Source of the DNA: Rhodocyclales bacterium
GTDB taxonomy: Bacteria > Pseudomonadota > Gammaproteobacteria > Burkholderiales > Rhodocyclaceae
Assembly (NCBI GenBank): GCA_016183655.1
Contig: JACPEH010000005.1
Location: 26,338-90,337, forward strand
Length of the DNA stretch: 64,000 nucleotides
Direction of reading: 5' to 3'
Part shown: positions 48,766 to 59,188 of the stretch, piece after piece
Position numbering within the stretch: position 1 is the stretch's first letter
Layout: every line of letters starts with the position of its first letter
Notes under the pieces: model-generated
Seen by the model: the letters and a program-made list of their open reading frames with translations, nothing else
Told to the model about the DNA's origin: nothing
Databases searched by the model: none
Made by a program: the position numbers and the translations under genes

Positions 48766-49835
48766 AGCTCTTCAAGCGCTATCTGGCCCGGGAAGTTTCC
48801 GCAGCCATCCTGCTGGTGCTGGTGGCGTTCCTTGCGCTGTTCAGCTTCTTCGATCTGATCGGCGAGATGCGCGACGTCGGCAAGGGCGGGTATCAGCTGC
48901 ATCATGCGCTGGCTTTCCTGGCCTTGAAGTTGCCGGGGCGGGTGTACGAACTGATGCCGATCGCCGTGCTGATCGGTGCGCTGTATGCGTTGTCGACCCT
49001 TGCCCGCCACTCCGAGATCACCGTCCTGCGAGCCTCCGGCTTGTCGACCGGGCGCCTGCTCGGCACATTGCTGCAGATTGCGGCGGTGTTCGGGGCGATT
49101 ACGCTATTCGTCGGCGAAGTCGTGGCGCCGCCGGCGGAGCGCGTGGCCAAGCAGCTGCGTCTTTCCGCCGTCGGCAAGCTGATCGCGGCGGAGTTTCGCA
49201 CCGGGCTGTGGGTCAAGGACGACATGACCTTCGTCAACGTGCGTGCGGTGACGCCGGACGCACAACTGCGCAGCATCCGCATCTACGAGTTCGATACAAA
49301 GGCGCAGCTGGTTTCGGTCAGCGAGGCCGGCGAAGGCGAGTATCTGCCGCCGGCGAGCTGGCGCCTGAAAAACGTCGTGCGCACCGAGCTCGACGGCAAC
49401 CAGGGGCGCGTCAGCACGCAAGCGGAAATGATCTGGAAATCGGCGCTGAATCCGGACATCCTGTCGGTGCTGCTGGTGCGGCCGGAGAGCATGTCGTTGC
49501 TGCACCTGACTTCCTACCTCAAGCATCTGCGCGACAACAAGCAGAAGACGCAGCGCTACGAGATCGCGTTGTGGAAGAAGGCCGTTTATCCGATCGCGGC
49601 GCTGGTGATGATCGCTCTCGCGCTGCCCTTCGGCTATACCCACAACCGGGTAGCAGGCGTCAGCCTGAAAATCTTCACCGGCGTCATGATCGGGATTTTC
49701 TTCCACATGCTGAACGGCCTCTTCTCCAACCTCGGCGCGATCAACAGCTGGCCACCGTTTACCAGTGCGGCGGCGCCGTCCTTGATCTTCATGGTCGCGG
49801 CCGCCGGCATGCTTTGGTGGGTGGAGAGAAGATAG
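48762..49835 (+). CDS. lptG: LPS export permease LptG
   Basis: A 357-residue partner of LptF with the same six-segment layout (LFKRYLAREVSAAILLVLVA at the N-terminus; VMIALALPFGYTHNRVAG near the C-terminus). ATG 48762 overlaps the lptF stop. The ABC ATPase lptB is not in the window. Confidence 0.96.
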   Translation: MKLFKRYLAREVSAAILLVLVAFLALFSFFDLIGEMRDVGKGGYQLHHALAFLALKLPGRVYELMPIAVLIGALYALSTLARHSEITVLRASGLSTGRLLGTLLQIAAVFGAITLFVGEVVAPPAERVAKQLRLSAVGKLIAAEFRTGLWVKDDMTFVNVRAVTPDAQLRSIRIYEFDTKAQLVSVSEAGEGEYLPPASWRLKNVVRTELDGNQGRVSTQAEMIWKSALNPDILSVLLVRPESMSLLHLTSYLKHLRDNKQKTQRYEIALWKKAVYPIAALVMIALALPFGYTHNRVAGVSLKIFTGVMIGIFFHMLNGLFSNLGAINSWPPFTSAAAPSLIFMVAAAGMLWWVERR

Positions 49836-49892
49836 GGCGGCTGTCCAGTCCGCCGCGTGCGGCGCCCCCGGGGCTTGCCGGGATTGTGTCGG

Positions 49893-50312
49893 TCAGGCGG
49901 CGACGATGCGCGTGTCGGCGATGCGGTCGTGCAGGAACTGGCCGTCGCGATCGAACAGCGCCCAGACGATGCCGATTCCGCCCAGGCCGAGACTCATCCA
50001 CGCCGCCATGTAGCGCAGCACGGCCTGCGCCGGCCGTAGCCGCCCGCCGCCGACGTCAACGACGCGAATCCGCCAGGTCTTCATCGCCAGCGTCTGCCCG
50101 CCGTTCACCCAGAACCAGGTGAAATAGACCAGCAGTACCAGGAACAGGTGGATCTTGATCACGGTGTGTGGCAGCTGCATGTGGGCGAATGCGCCGAGGA
50201 GCATGTGCGGCAGAACGAGCGCAACCGCGAGCACGGCGACCACCAGAAGTAACTCGTAGCACATGGCCGCGAGGCGCCGGACGATGCCGGGCGAGGGGCG
50301 GGTCTCGGTCAT
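49893..50312 (-). CDS. RDD family membrane protein
   Basis: A 139-residue RDD-domain protein with an N-terminal cytoplasmic Arg, two or three membrane helices, and the family WRIRVVD and RYMAAW blocks. Its ATG shares one base with the DUF3106 stop. Function is not known. It is last in the sigma-factor operon. Confidence 0.85.
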   Translation of the reverse strand: MTETRPSPGIVRRLAAMCYELLLVVAVLAVALVLPHMLLGAFAHMQLPHTVIKIHLFLVLLVYFTWFWVNGGQTLAMKTWRIRVVDVGGGRLRPAQAVLRYMAAWMSLGLGGIGIVWALFDRDGQFLHDRIADTRIVAA

Positions 50313-50773
50313 CAGCGTTGCTCGCCGGGGTTGGCGGGCGGTACCGGATTCGGTTCCCGTGCCCGGCGTCGGTCATCTTCGGACAATTGGTTGTATTCCT
50401 GCCACTTCTGCCGCACCGTGGCCTTTTCTTGCGGGCTCATCTGGTTGAATTCCTTGAATTTCTCACGCGCGGCTAGGCGCTGCTCGGGCGTCAGTCGCGC
50501 CCAGTCGCGCATTTTTTCCTGAAGGCGCTGCTGCTCCTCCGGCTTCATTGTCCGGTAGCGCTGCGCGATGCCGAGCCATTTCTTGCGCCGGTAGTTTTCC
50601 ATGCGATCCCACTCGCCGGCCAGTGGCGCCAGCACTGTCTGCTGTTCGGTGCTCAGGCCGCGCCAGGTCGGCTGTGGCGGCGTGGCGGCGACCACCGGGC
50701 TGGGCGTTGCCGCCAGTGCCCCGGTGTTCAGGCTCAGCACGAGGATCAGCGCTCCGGCGAGCTTTTTAGCCAT
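50312..50773 (-). CDS. DUF3106-type exported protein
   Basis: A 153-residue protein with a signal peptide (KLAGALILVLSLNTGALA) and a helical repeat-like region rich in WxxLxPEQRxxLxxxxxxF patterns (LSTEQQTVLAPLAGEWDRM, LTPEQRLAAREKFKEFNQMS). This matches the DUF3106 pattern common in beta- and gammaproteobacteria. It overlaps the upstream gene by 28 bases. Confidence 0.78.
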   Translation of the reverse strand: MAKKLAGALILVLSLNTGALAATPSPVVAATPPQPTWRGLSTEQQTVLAPLAGEWDRMENYRRKKWLGIAQRYRTMKPEEQQRLQEKMRDWARLTPEQRLAAREKFKEFNQMSPQEKATVRQKWQEYNQLSEDDRRRAREPNPVPPANPGEQR

Positions 50774-51123
50774 GAGTCGAAATCCTTGTCGAGCAGGGCC
50801 TCCACCGGCATGTCATCGGACAGCAGGGCGCTGTCCAGGTCCGAGAGTTCCGCAATCTGTTCGTCGATGTGCCACTGGACGAAGAGCCCGGTAGCCAGTG
50901 CCAGCAATAGCGCGGCGATCAGGTGTCGCGGCCGGATGCCTTCCGCGTGGAAACGGAAGAAATGCCCTGCTCCTGCCAGCACCGGATGGGTTGCGGGGCG
51001 CTTCTGCGCCGACAACGCACGCTCGCGCGCCTGCCGCAAGCGGTCCAACTTGTCGTTGTCGATTTCCTGCAGGCCGCGGTTGAGGTTCTGCCGGAGCCGA
51101 TAGGCAAAATGAAGCTCGTTCAT
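50746..51123 (-). CDS. DUF3619-type single-pass membrane protein
   Basis: A 125-residue protein with one membrane helix (LIAALLLALATGLFVQW) after about 80 cytoplasmic residues and a short acidic tail. It starts on an ATG that overlaps the sigma-factor stop (ATGA). Its position and topology suggest an anti-sigma-like partner, which is inference; DUF3619 proteins usually sit in this place. Confidence 0.75.
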   Translation of the reverse strand: MNELHFAYRLRQNLNRGLQEIDNDKLDRLRQARERALSAQKRPATHPVLAGAGHFFRFHAEGIRPRHLIAALLLALATGLFVQWHIDEQIAELSDLDSALLSDDMPVEALLDKDFDSWLKSSPER

Positions 51124-51683
51124 AAACTCACCCCCTTGGTTTTCAGGGCCAATGCCAGCGCGTGCGTGGCGCGCGAGCAATGTGTCTTGACGCTGCCCTC
51201 CGAGCAGCCCATGGCCAGTGCGGTCTCGGCCACATCCATTTCCTCCCAGTAACGCATGAGGAAGGCCTCCCGTTGACGCGGCGGCAACTTGCGGATTTCG
51301 TGCTCGATCAGTGCGAGGATCTGCGCCTGCTGCAGGCGGCCGTCGGGCGTGTCCGCGAGCTTGGAGGTGTTTTCGACGGCCATCGATTCGAGCAGGTCGA
51401 AGTCTTCCTCGTCCTTGGGGGCGAGTGCCGAAAACAGCGTGGTCCACAGCGAGCGCACCTTGTGGCGTCGGTGGTGGTCGCGGATGCCGTTCTGCAGGAT
51501 GCGCTGGAAGAGCATCGGAAATTCTTCCGGCGGCCGGTCTCCGTACTTCTCGGAGAGCTTCATCATCGAGTCCTGGACGATGTCCAGCGCCCCCTCGTCG
51601 TCACGGATCGCGTACGCCGCCTGACGAAAGGCGCGACGTTCGACCGAGGCGAGAAAATCCGACAGTTCCCGTTGTGTTGCCAG
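51120..51683 (-). CDS. ECF-type RNA polymerase sigma factor with CTG start
   Basis: A 187-residue sigma-70 family factor with region 2 (AFRQAAYAIRDDEGALDIVQ) and region 4 (LPPRQREAFLMRYWEEMD, then GSVKTHCSRATHA). No ATG, GTG or TTG precedes region 2: the frame is closed by TGA upstream at about 51705. CTG 51683 lies six bases after AAGGA and gives (M)ATQRELSDFLASVERRAF. The first ATG (51566) would remove region 2. CTG initiation is therefore the best call. The gene heads an operon with the DUF3619, DUF3106 and RDD genes. Confidence 0.85.
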   Translation of the reverse strand: MATQRELSDFLASVERRAFRQAAYAIRDDEGALDIVQDSMMKLSEKYGDRPPEEFPMLFQRILQNGIRDHHRRHKVRSLWTTLFSALAPKDEEDFDLLESMAVENTSKLADTPDGRLQQAQILALIEHEIRKLPPRQREAFLMRYWEEMDVAETALAMGCSEGSVKTHCSRATHALALALKTKGVSL

Positions 51684-51729
51684 AGGGGTTCCTTCAGGAA
51701 ATCAGGGGGCTAGCGGCCTGAGGTAAACG

Positions 51730-51786
51730 GTTCTCGACCTTGACCAAACGAGGCCTAACCGATAAGGTTACACGTTTTTCGAGAAC
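51730..51786 (+). promoter_or_regulatory. ilv operon promoter with flanking inverted repeat
   Basis: TTGACC (51740-51745) and TAAGGT (51763-51768) are 17 bases apart. An 8-bp inverted repeat GTTCTCGA/TCGAGAAC (51730-51737 and 51779-51786) flanks them, placing its right arm just after the predicted start of transcription. It may be an operator. Confidence 0.5.
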
Positions 51787-51808
51787 TAGGTTTGTAAGGC
51801 GGAACCAG

Positions 51809-53512
51809 ATGAAGATGACCGGTGCGGAGATTTTAATCAGGTGCCTGCAGGAAGAAAAGGTCGAATACATGTTCGGCTATCCCGGCGGGGCTGTGCTGCA
51901 CATCTATGACGAACTGTTCAAGCAGGATCAGGTCAAGCACATTCTTGTCCGCCACGAACAGGCGGCCGTGCATGCCGCCGACGGCTATGCGCGCTGCTCG
52001 GACAAGGTCGGCGTCGCGCTGGTGACCTCCGGCCCGGGGGCGACCAATGCCGTGACCGGCATCGCCACCGCCTACATGGATTCGATTCCCATCGTCGTCA
52101 TTTCCGGCCAGGTGCCGACGCCGGCGATCGGCATGGATGCCTTCCAGGAAGTCGACATGGTCGGCATCACCCGGCCGTGCGTGAAGCACAACTTCCTGGT
52201 CAAGGACGTACGCGATCTCGCCGACACCATGAAGAAGGCCTTCCACATCGCCAAGACCGGCCGCCCCGGTCCGGTGGTGGTCGATGTGCCGAAGGACGTC
52301 ACGGCGCAGGTGTGCGACTTCGAGTATCCGCAGACGGTGCAGATGCGCTCGTACAACCCGGTGGTCAAGGGCCATCTCGGCCAGATCAAGAAGGCCGTGC
52401 AGCTGCTGGCCGAGGCCAAGCGCCCGATCATCTACGTCGGCGGCGGCGCGATCCTGTCCGATGCCTCGGACAAGCTGCGCAAGCTGGCGCACCACCTCGG
52501 CTACCCGGTGACCAATACGCTGATGGGCCTCGGCGCCTTCAGCGGCATCGACAAGCAGAATCTCGGCATGCTCGGCATGCACGGCACGGTCGAGGCCAAC
52601 ATGGCGATGCACTTCGCCGACGTCGTGCTCGCCGTCGGCGCCCGCTTCGACGACCGCGTCATCGGCAACCCGGCGAACTTCGCCGAGGAACCGCGCAAGA
52701 TCATCCACATCGACATCGACCCGTCGTCGATCTCGAAGCGGGTCAAGGTCGACGTGCCGATCGTCGGCAACGTGCCCGACGTGCTCGACGAAATGCTCAA
52801 GCTGGTCGAAGGCAGCAAGCCCGATCCGGCGCAGACCGCCGACTGGTGGGCGCGCATCGACGAGTGGCGCGGCAAGAACAGTCTCGGCTACAAGCAGGAC
52901 AGCGAACTGATCATGCCGCAGTACGTGGTGCAGAAGCTCTACGAGGTCACCAAGGGCGACGCGATCATCTGTTCCGACGTCGGCCAGCACCAGATGTGGG
53001 CGGCGCAGTACTACCCGTTCGACAAGCCGCGCCGCTGGCTCAACTCTGGCGGCCTCGGCACGATGGGCGTCGGCCTGCCGTATGCGATGGGCGCGCAGTT
53101 CGCGCATCCCGATGCGACCGTCGCCTGCGTCACCGGCGAAGGTTCGATCCAGATGTGCATCCAGGAACTGTCGACGGCCAAGCAGTTCCGCCTGCCGATC
53201 AAGATCATCAGCCTGAACAACCGCTACCTGGGCATGGTCCGCCAGTGGCAGGAGATGTTCTACGGCAGCCGCTACTCCGGCTCCTACATGGATTCGCTGC
53301 CCGACTTCGTCAAGCTGGCCGAGGCCTATGGCCACGTCGGCATGCGCATTGAGCGGCCCGAGGATGTCGAGCCGGCGCTGAAGAAGGCCTTCATCGACCA
53401 CAAGGACGATCTGGTCTTCATGGATTTCCAGACCAACCGCGAAGCCAATGTCTTCCCGATGGTGGCGGCCGGCAAGGGCCTGACCGACATGATCCTGGCC
53501 GAAGATCTCTAA
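51809..53512 (+). CDS. ilvB: Acetolactate synthase large subunit
   Basis: A 567-residue thiamine-diphosphate enzyme that makes acetolactate or acetohydroxybutyrate for branched-chain amino acids. Catalytic Glu in the VRHEQAAVHAADGYAR block and the ThDP-binding GEGSIQMC, NNRYLGMVRQW segment are intact. ATG 51809 (MKMTGAEILI) follows AAGGCGGAA; an earlier in-frame start at 51740 lies inside the promoter. ilvH follows after 16 bases. Confidence 0.96.
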   Translation: MKMTGAEILIRCLQEEKVEYMFGYPGGAVLHIYDELFKQDQVKHILVRHEQAAVHAADGYARCSDKVGVALVTSGPGATNAVTGIATAYMDSIPIVVISGQVPTPAIGMDAFQEVDMVGITRPCVKHNFLVKDVRDLADTMKKAFHIAKTGRPGPVVVDVPKDVTAQVCDFEYPQTVQMRSYNPVVKGHLGQIKKAVQLLAEAKRPIIYVGGGAILSDASDKLRKLAHHLGYPVTNTLMGLGAFSGIDKQNLGMLGMHGTVEANMAMHFADVVLAVGARFDDRVIGNPANFAEEPRKIIHIDIDPSSISKRVKVDVPIVGNVPDVLDEMLKLVEGSKPDPAQTADWWARIDEWRGKNSLGYKQDSELIMPQYVVQKLYEVTKGDAIICSDVGQHQMWAAQYYPFDKPRRWLNSGGLGTMGVGLPYAMGAQFAHPDATVACVTGEGSIQMCIQELSTAKQFRLPIKIISLNNRYLGMVRQWQEMFYGSRYSGSYMDSLPDFVKLAEAYGHVGMRIERPEDVEPALKKAFIDHKDDLVFMDFQTNREANVFPMVAAGKGLTDMILAEDL

Positions 53513-53528
53513 GCGGGGAAAAAGAAAA

Positions 53529-54020
53529 ATGCGTCACATCATTTCCATTCTGATCGAGAACGAAGCCGGTGCCCTGTCGCGCGTCTCCGGCCTTTTTTCC
53601 GCCCGCGGCTACAACATCGAAACGCTGACCGTGGCGCCGACCGAGGATCCCTCGCTGTCGCGCATGACCATCGTCACCACCGGCTCCGACGACGTCCTGG
53701 AACAGATCACCAAGCAGTTGAACAAGCTCGTGGACGTGGTCAAGGTGGTCGATCTGTCGGAGGCCGCGCACATCGAGCGCGAGCTGATGCTGATCAAGGT
53801 CCGCGCCACCGGCAAGGACCGCGAGGAGATGAAGCGCATGGCCGACATCTTCCGCGGCCGCATCATCGACGTCACCGATTCGACCTACGTCGTCGAATTG
53901 ACCGGCAGCAGCAGCAAGCTCGATTCCTTCATCAGTGCCATCGATGCCGGCCTGATTCTCGAAACCGTTCGTACCGGCGTCAGCGGCATCGGCCGTGGCG
54001 ACCGCATCCTCAAAGTCTGA
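53529..54020 (+). CDS. ilvH: Acetolactate synthase small subunit
   Basis: A 163-residue regulatory subunit with an N-terminal ACT domain (HIISILIENEAGALSRVSGL, then NIETLTVAPTED) and the C-terminal regulatory domain. It confers feedback inhibition, typically by valine, on IlvB. It sits between ilvB and ilvC at short spacing. Confidence 0.96.
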   Translation: MRHIISILIENEAGALSRVSGLFSARGYNIETLTVAPTEDPSLSRMTIVTTGSDDVLEQITKQLNKLVDVVKVVDLSEAAHIERELMLIKVRATGKDREEMKRMADIFRGRIIDVTDSTYVVELTGSSSKLDSFISAIDAGLILETVRTGVSGIGRGDRILKV

Positions 54021-54024
54021 TTGA

Positions 54025-55059
<1,035 letters not shown>

Positions 55060-55084
55060 TCGCCGCTGCTTCCTGCCGCTGATG

Positions 55085-55113
55085 AACTCGCCCGGACCTG
55101 TGCCGGGCGAGTT
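55085..55113 (+). terminator. Terminator of the ilvBHC operon
   Basis: A perfect 11-bp stem AACTCGCCCGG/CCGGGCGAGTT followed by TTCTTT. Confidence 0.85.
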
Positions 55114-55193
55114 TCTTTCAGCCCCGCGAAAAGGTATCCTTTCGCCACTCATTTGCTGAACCGGCGCCATTGCGTGCCCGGTGGACACGACTC

Positions 55194-55958
55194 ATGGCGG
55201 ATCCCAAACTTCCCCGCAAAGCCATCTTCAACCCGGAACTGCGTCGCAAGGGCATCTACATCCTGCCCAACCTGTTTACGACGGCGGCTCTCTTTTCCGG
55301 TTTCTTCGCCATCGTCATGGCGATGCAGGGCAGCTTCGAAAAGGCCGCGATGGCGATCTTCGTCGCTATGGTGCTCGACGGTCTCGACGGCCGGGTCGCA
55401 CGGCTGACGCGCACGCAGTCGGCCTTCGGCGCCGAGTACGATTCGCTGTCCGACATGGTTTCCTTCGGTGCTGCGCCGTCGCTGGTGATGTACGAGTGGG
55501 CGCTGAAGGACCTGGGCCGCCTCGGCTGGATCGCCGCCTTCATCTACTGTGCCGGTGCCGCGCTGCGCCTGGCGCGCTTCAATACCACGCTGGAAGTGAT
55601 GGACAAGCGCTACTTCCAAGGGCTGCCCAGCCCGGCGGCGGCGGCGCTGGTCGCCGGCTTCATCTGGGTGGCGATCGACAGCGGTTTTGCCGGTGCCGAC
55701 TTCCCGCTGCTGGCGGCGGCGACGACGGTCTTCGCCGGGGTGACGATGATCACCAACGTGCGCTATTACAGCTTCAAGGATATCAACCTCAGGAAGAGCG
55801 TGCCGTTCATGGCGGTAGCGGCAATCGCGCTGGTCTTCGCACTGATGGCGCTGAAGCCGGAGGTGACGCTGTTCGGCTTCTTCGTCGTCTATGCGCTGTC
55901 CGGCTATGCGATGGCCGCCTGGCGCGCCCTGCGCCGCAAGGCGGCAACGGGCGCGTGA
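55194..55958 (+). CDS. pssA: CDP-diacylglycerol-serine O-phosphatidyltransferase
   Basis: A 254-residue membrane enzyme that makes phosphatidylserine, the precursor of phosphatidylethanolamine. The CDP-alcohol motif DGLDGRVARLTRTQSAFGAE, which continues to the last conserved Asp in EYDSLSDM, is intact. About eight hydrophobic segments follow. ATG 55194 follows GGTGGA; the in-frame TTG at 55170 is less likely. It lies between ilvC and leuA, a typical betaproteobacterial order. Confidence 0.93.
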   Translation: MADPKLPRKAIFNPELRRKGIYILPNLFTTAALFSGFFAIVMAMQGSFEKAAMAIFVAMVLDGLDGRVARLTRTQSAFGAEYDSLSDMVSFGAAPSLVMYEWALKDLGRLGWIAAFIYCAGAALRLARFNTTLEVMDKRYFQGLPSPAAAALVAGFIWVAIDSGFAGADFPLLAAATTVFAGVTMITNVRYYSFKDINLRKSVPFMAVAAIALVFALMALKPEVTLFGFFVVYALSGYAMAAWRALRRKAATGA

Positions 55959-55963
55959 GTGCA

Positions 55964-55992
55964 TTGACACCGGCGCCGGGCAGTGTTTATAG
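55964..55992 (+). promoter_or_regulatory. leuA promoter
   Basis: TTGACA (55964-55969) and TTATAG (55987-55992) are spaced 17 bases apart. The expected start of transcription (seven or so bases on) falls on or next to the ATG of the leader peptide at 56000. Confidence 0.8.
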
Positions 55993-55999
55993 TCGGTTC

Positions 56000-56080
56000 A
56001 TGGTCACGTTTCTGCACACCGGCTTCCTTTCCCTGCGCGCCTTGCTGCTGGCCCGGCCGCTGCTGCGCTGCGCGCGCTAA
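56000..56080 (+). CDS. Leucine-rich leader peptide upstream of leuA
   Basis: A 26-codon reading frame, [20 protein letters not shown] then LLRCAR, eight of whose residues are Leu (LLL at 15-17, LL at 21-22). It is immediately downstream of a strong promoter and 86 bases before the leuA ATG. It has no room for a ribosome-binding site if transcription starts at 55999-56000, so it would be translated as a leaderless message. A weak AAATT/AATTT hairpin follows at 56081-56101. The design is that of an attenuator leader responding to leucyl-tRNA, though no clear terminator hairpin is seen. Confidence 0.7.
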   Translation: MVTFLHTGFLSLRALLLARPLLRCAR

Positions 56081-56166
56081 AAATTTCCCCGCCCACAATT
56101 TGCGCAGTTTCTGGTCGGCCCCGCGGACGCGGCGCCGCTGATGGACATCCACATCCGGAGTCAGAC

Positions 56167-57708
<1,542 letters not shown>

Positions 57709-57726
57709 CCACGCGTCGAGCGCAAG

Positions 57727-57828
57727 CCCCGGCATTCATGCCGGGGTGAGCGAGACGAAGACCCAACCAGGGCGCGCATCGCGCGCCCGCTCTGTATCGT
57801 GGGAAGCCCCGGACCTTCAGGTCGGGGA
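57727..57828. repeat. Three hairpins resembling an IS200/IS605 end remnant
   Basis: Stems are CCCCGGCA/TGCCGGGG (57727-57746), GGGCGCGC/GCGCGCCC (57770-57788) and CCCCGGACC/GGTCGGGG with one bulged G (57807-57828). The last, flanked by GAAG and AGCTTC, is like the right-end hairpins of IS200/IS605 elements. No tnpA or tnpB reading frame remains, so this is at most a solo end or a non-autonomous derivative. Confidence 0.5.
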
Positions 57829-57861
57829 GCTTCACGGCCGCGGGCGGTAAATCGCAGTAAA

Positions 57862-57888
57862 AACGCCGGACTCGTTCCGGCGTTTTTT
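57862..57888 (+). terminator. Terminator of leuA
   Basis: AACGCCGGA/TCCGGCGTT stem with a 5-base loop and a six-base T-run; the flanking A-run lets it serve the convergent gene as well. Confidence 0.9.
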
Positions 57889-58225
57889 ATTGGTTTCGCG
57901 TGCCGCGCACGTAGGTGACAGCGGCGGCGAAGAAGGTCGCGGCCAGCGCAATTTCAGCAATGGCCAGCCATCGCGCCGGCGGCGCCTCGGTGGTGCCGCG
58001 TACCAGGCCTTCGGCGAAATAGACGAGAATCAGCAGCGAAGACCATTTGTAGGTGTAGCGCTTGCCGTGCAGGATGCCGAAGAGTGGCGCCAGCAGCGGC
58101 AGGACCTTGAATACCAGGGCCGAGCCGCCGGGGCGGAGCGGGGCAAGGCGCAGTTCCCAGGCGATGCCGAGGAAAATCAGTGCGATCAGGCTGATGCACG
58201 CGGTCAGATAGGCGGCGCGGGTCAT
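57887..58225 (-). CDS. DUF2069 membrane protein
   Basis: A 112-residue protein with four hydrophobic segments (AYLTACISLIALIFLGIAWE, FKVLPLLAPLFGILHG, SSLLILVYFAEGLVRG, IALAATFFAAAVTYV), matching DUF2069. I start it at ATG 58225; in-frame sequence further upstream is not hydrophobic or conserved in character. It diverges from the YihY-family gene. Its role is unknown. Confidence 0.83.
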   Translation of the reverse strand: MTRAAYLTACISLIALIFLGIAWELRLAPLRPGGSALVFKVLPLLAPLFGILHGKRYTYKWSSLLILVYFAEGLVRGTTEAPPARWLAIAEIALAATFFAAAVTYVRGTRNQ

Positions 58226-58333
58226 TGCGGTGGTGGTTGGCGAAGGGTGGCGAACGATGGCGGGGCTGGAGTGGCCGACTGCTGCCATCGAGAAGAGCGG
58301 GAAAGGCCCGCAAGCGGCTATTATAGCGACCCT

Positions 58334-59179
58334 ATGGCCGTCTCCAGACCTTTCCTGATCCCGTTTCTGCTGCGTATCGTCCGCCGCTTCGGCGAAGAGG
58401 ATTTCGACCAGATCAGCGCCAGTCTGGCCTTCACCACGCTGATCTCGCTGGTGCCGCTGGCGGCGCTCATCCTCGCCCTCGTTTCCGCGTTCCCCGCCTT
58501 CGCCAACTTTGTCGACCACGTCGACAAGCTGCTCGTTGCCCACCTGCTGCCGGCGGGGTCGGCCGGCCTGATCTCGGGGAAGTTGCTGCAGTTCTCGCGG
58601 CGGGCAGCCGAAGTCAGTGCCTTCGGCGTCGCCGTCCTCGTCGTGACCACCTTCCTGCTGATGAACACCGTCGAGCGCGCCTTCAATCACGTCTGGCAGG
58701 TGCGGGTGCCGCGCCCGATGTGGCAGCGTCTGGGGCTTTATGCGGTCGTCGTCGCCGTGTGGCCGGTATTTATCGGCGCACTGCTTGCCGCTACTTCGTC
58801 CGCATTGACCGCCTCGTTCGGCCTGCTTGGCGAGTTGCGCTGGATCCGGGCGCCGTTGTTCAAGGGGTTTTCCCTGGCGGTGCTGATCCTCTTCTTCGCC
58901 TTCCTCTACCACGCGGTACCGAATGCCGTGGTGCGCTGGCGGCATGCATTCATTGCCGGCGCTTTTGCCGCGCTCGGATTCCTGCTGCTGCAGAAATCCT
59001 TCGAGCTCTACCTCACCTATTTTCCTTCCTACAAGGCGGTGTACGGGGCGTTTGCAGCGCTCCCGATCTTCCTGCTGTGGGTCTACCTGTCCTGGGCGGT
59101 CGTGCTGCTCGGCGGGCTGGTGGCGGCGACCTTGCCGGAATTCGGGCAGTCGCCGGGGCGCCGCCGGCGCCGGGTCTGA
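58334..59179 (+). CDS. YihY/BrkB family membrane protein
   Basis: A 281-residue integral membrane protein of the YihY (formerly RNase BN) family, with about six segments and the blocks LAFTTLISLVPLAALILALV, NTVERAFNHVWQV and GAFAALPIFLLWVYLSWAVV. The RNase BN name is historical; the protein is not an RNase. ATG 58334 is chosen, since the frame upstream overlaps the divergent gene. Confidence 0.88.
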   Translation: MAVSRPFLIPFLLRIVRRFGEEDFDQISASLAFTTLISLVPLAALILALVSAFPAFANFVDHVDKLLVAHLLPAGSAGLISGKLLQFSRRAAEVSAFGVAVLVVTTFLLMNTVERAFNHVWQVRVPRPMWQRLGLYAVVVAVWPVFIGALLAATSSALTASFGLLGELRWIRAPLFKGFSLAVLILFFAFLYHAVPNAVVRWRHAFIAGAFAALGFLLLQKSFELYLTYFPSYKAVYGAFAALPIFLLWVYLSWAVVLLGGLVAATLPEFGQSPGRRRRRV

Positions 59180-59188
59180 GCGCCGGAC

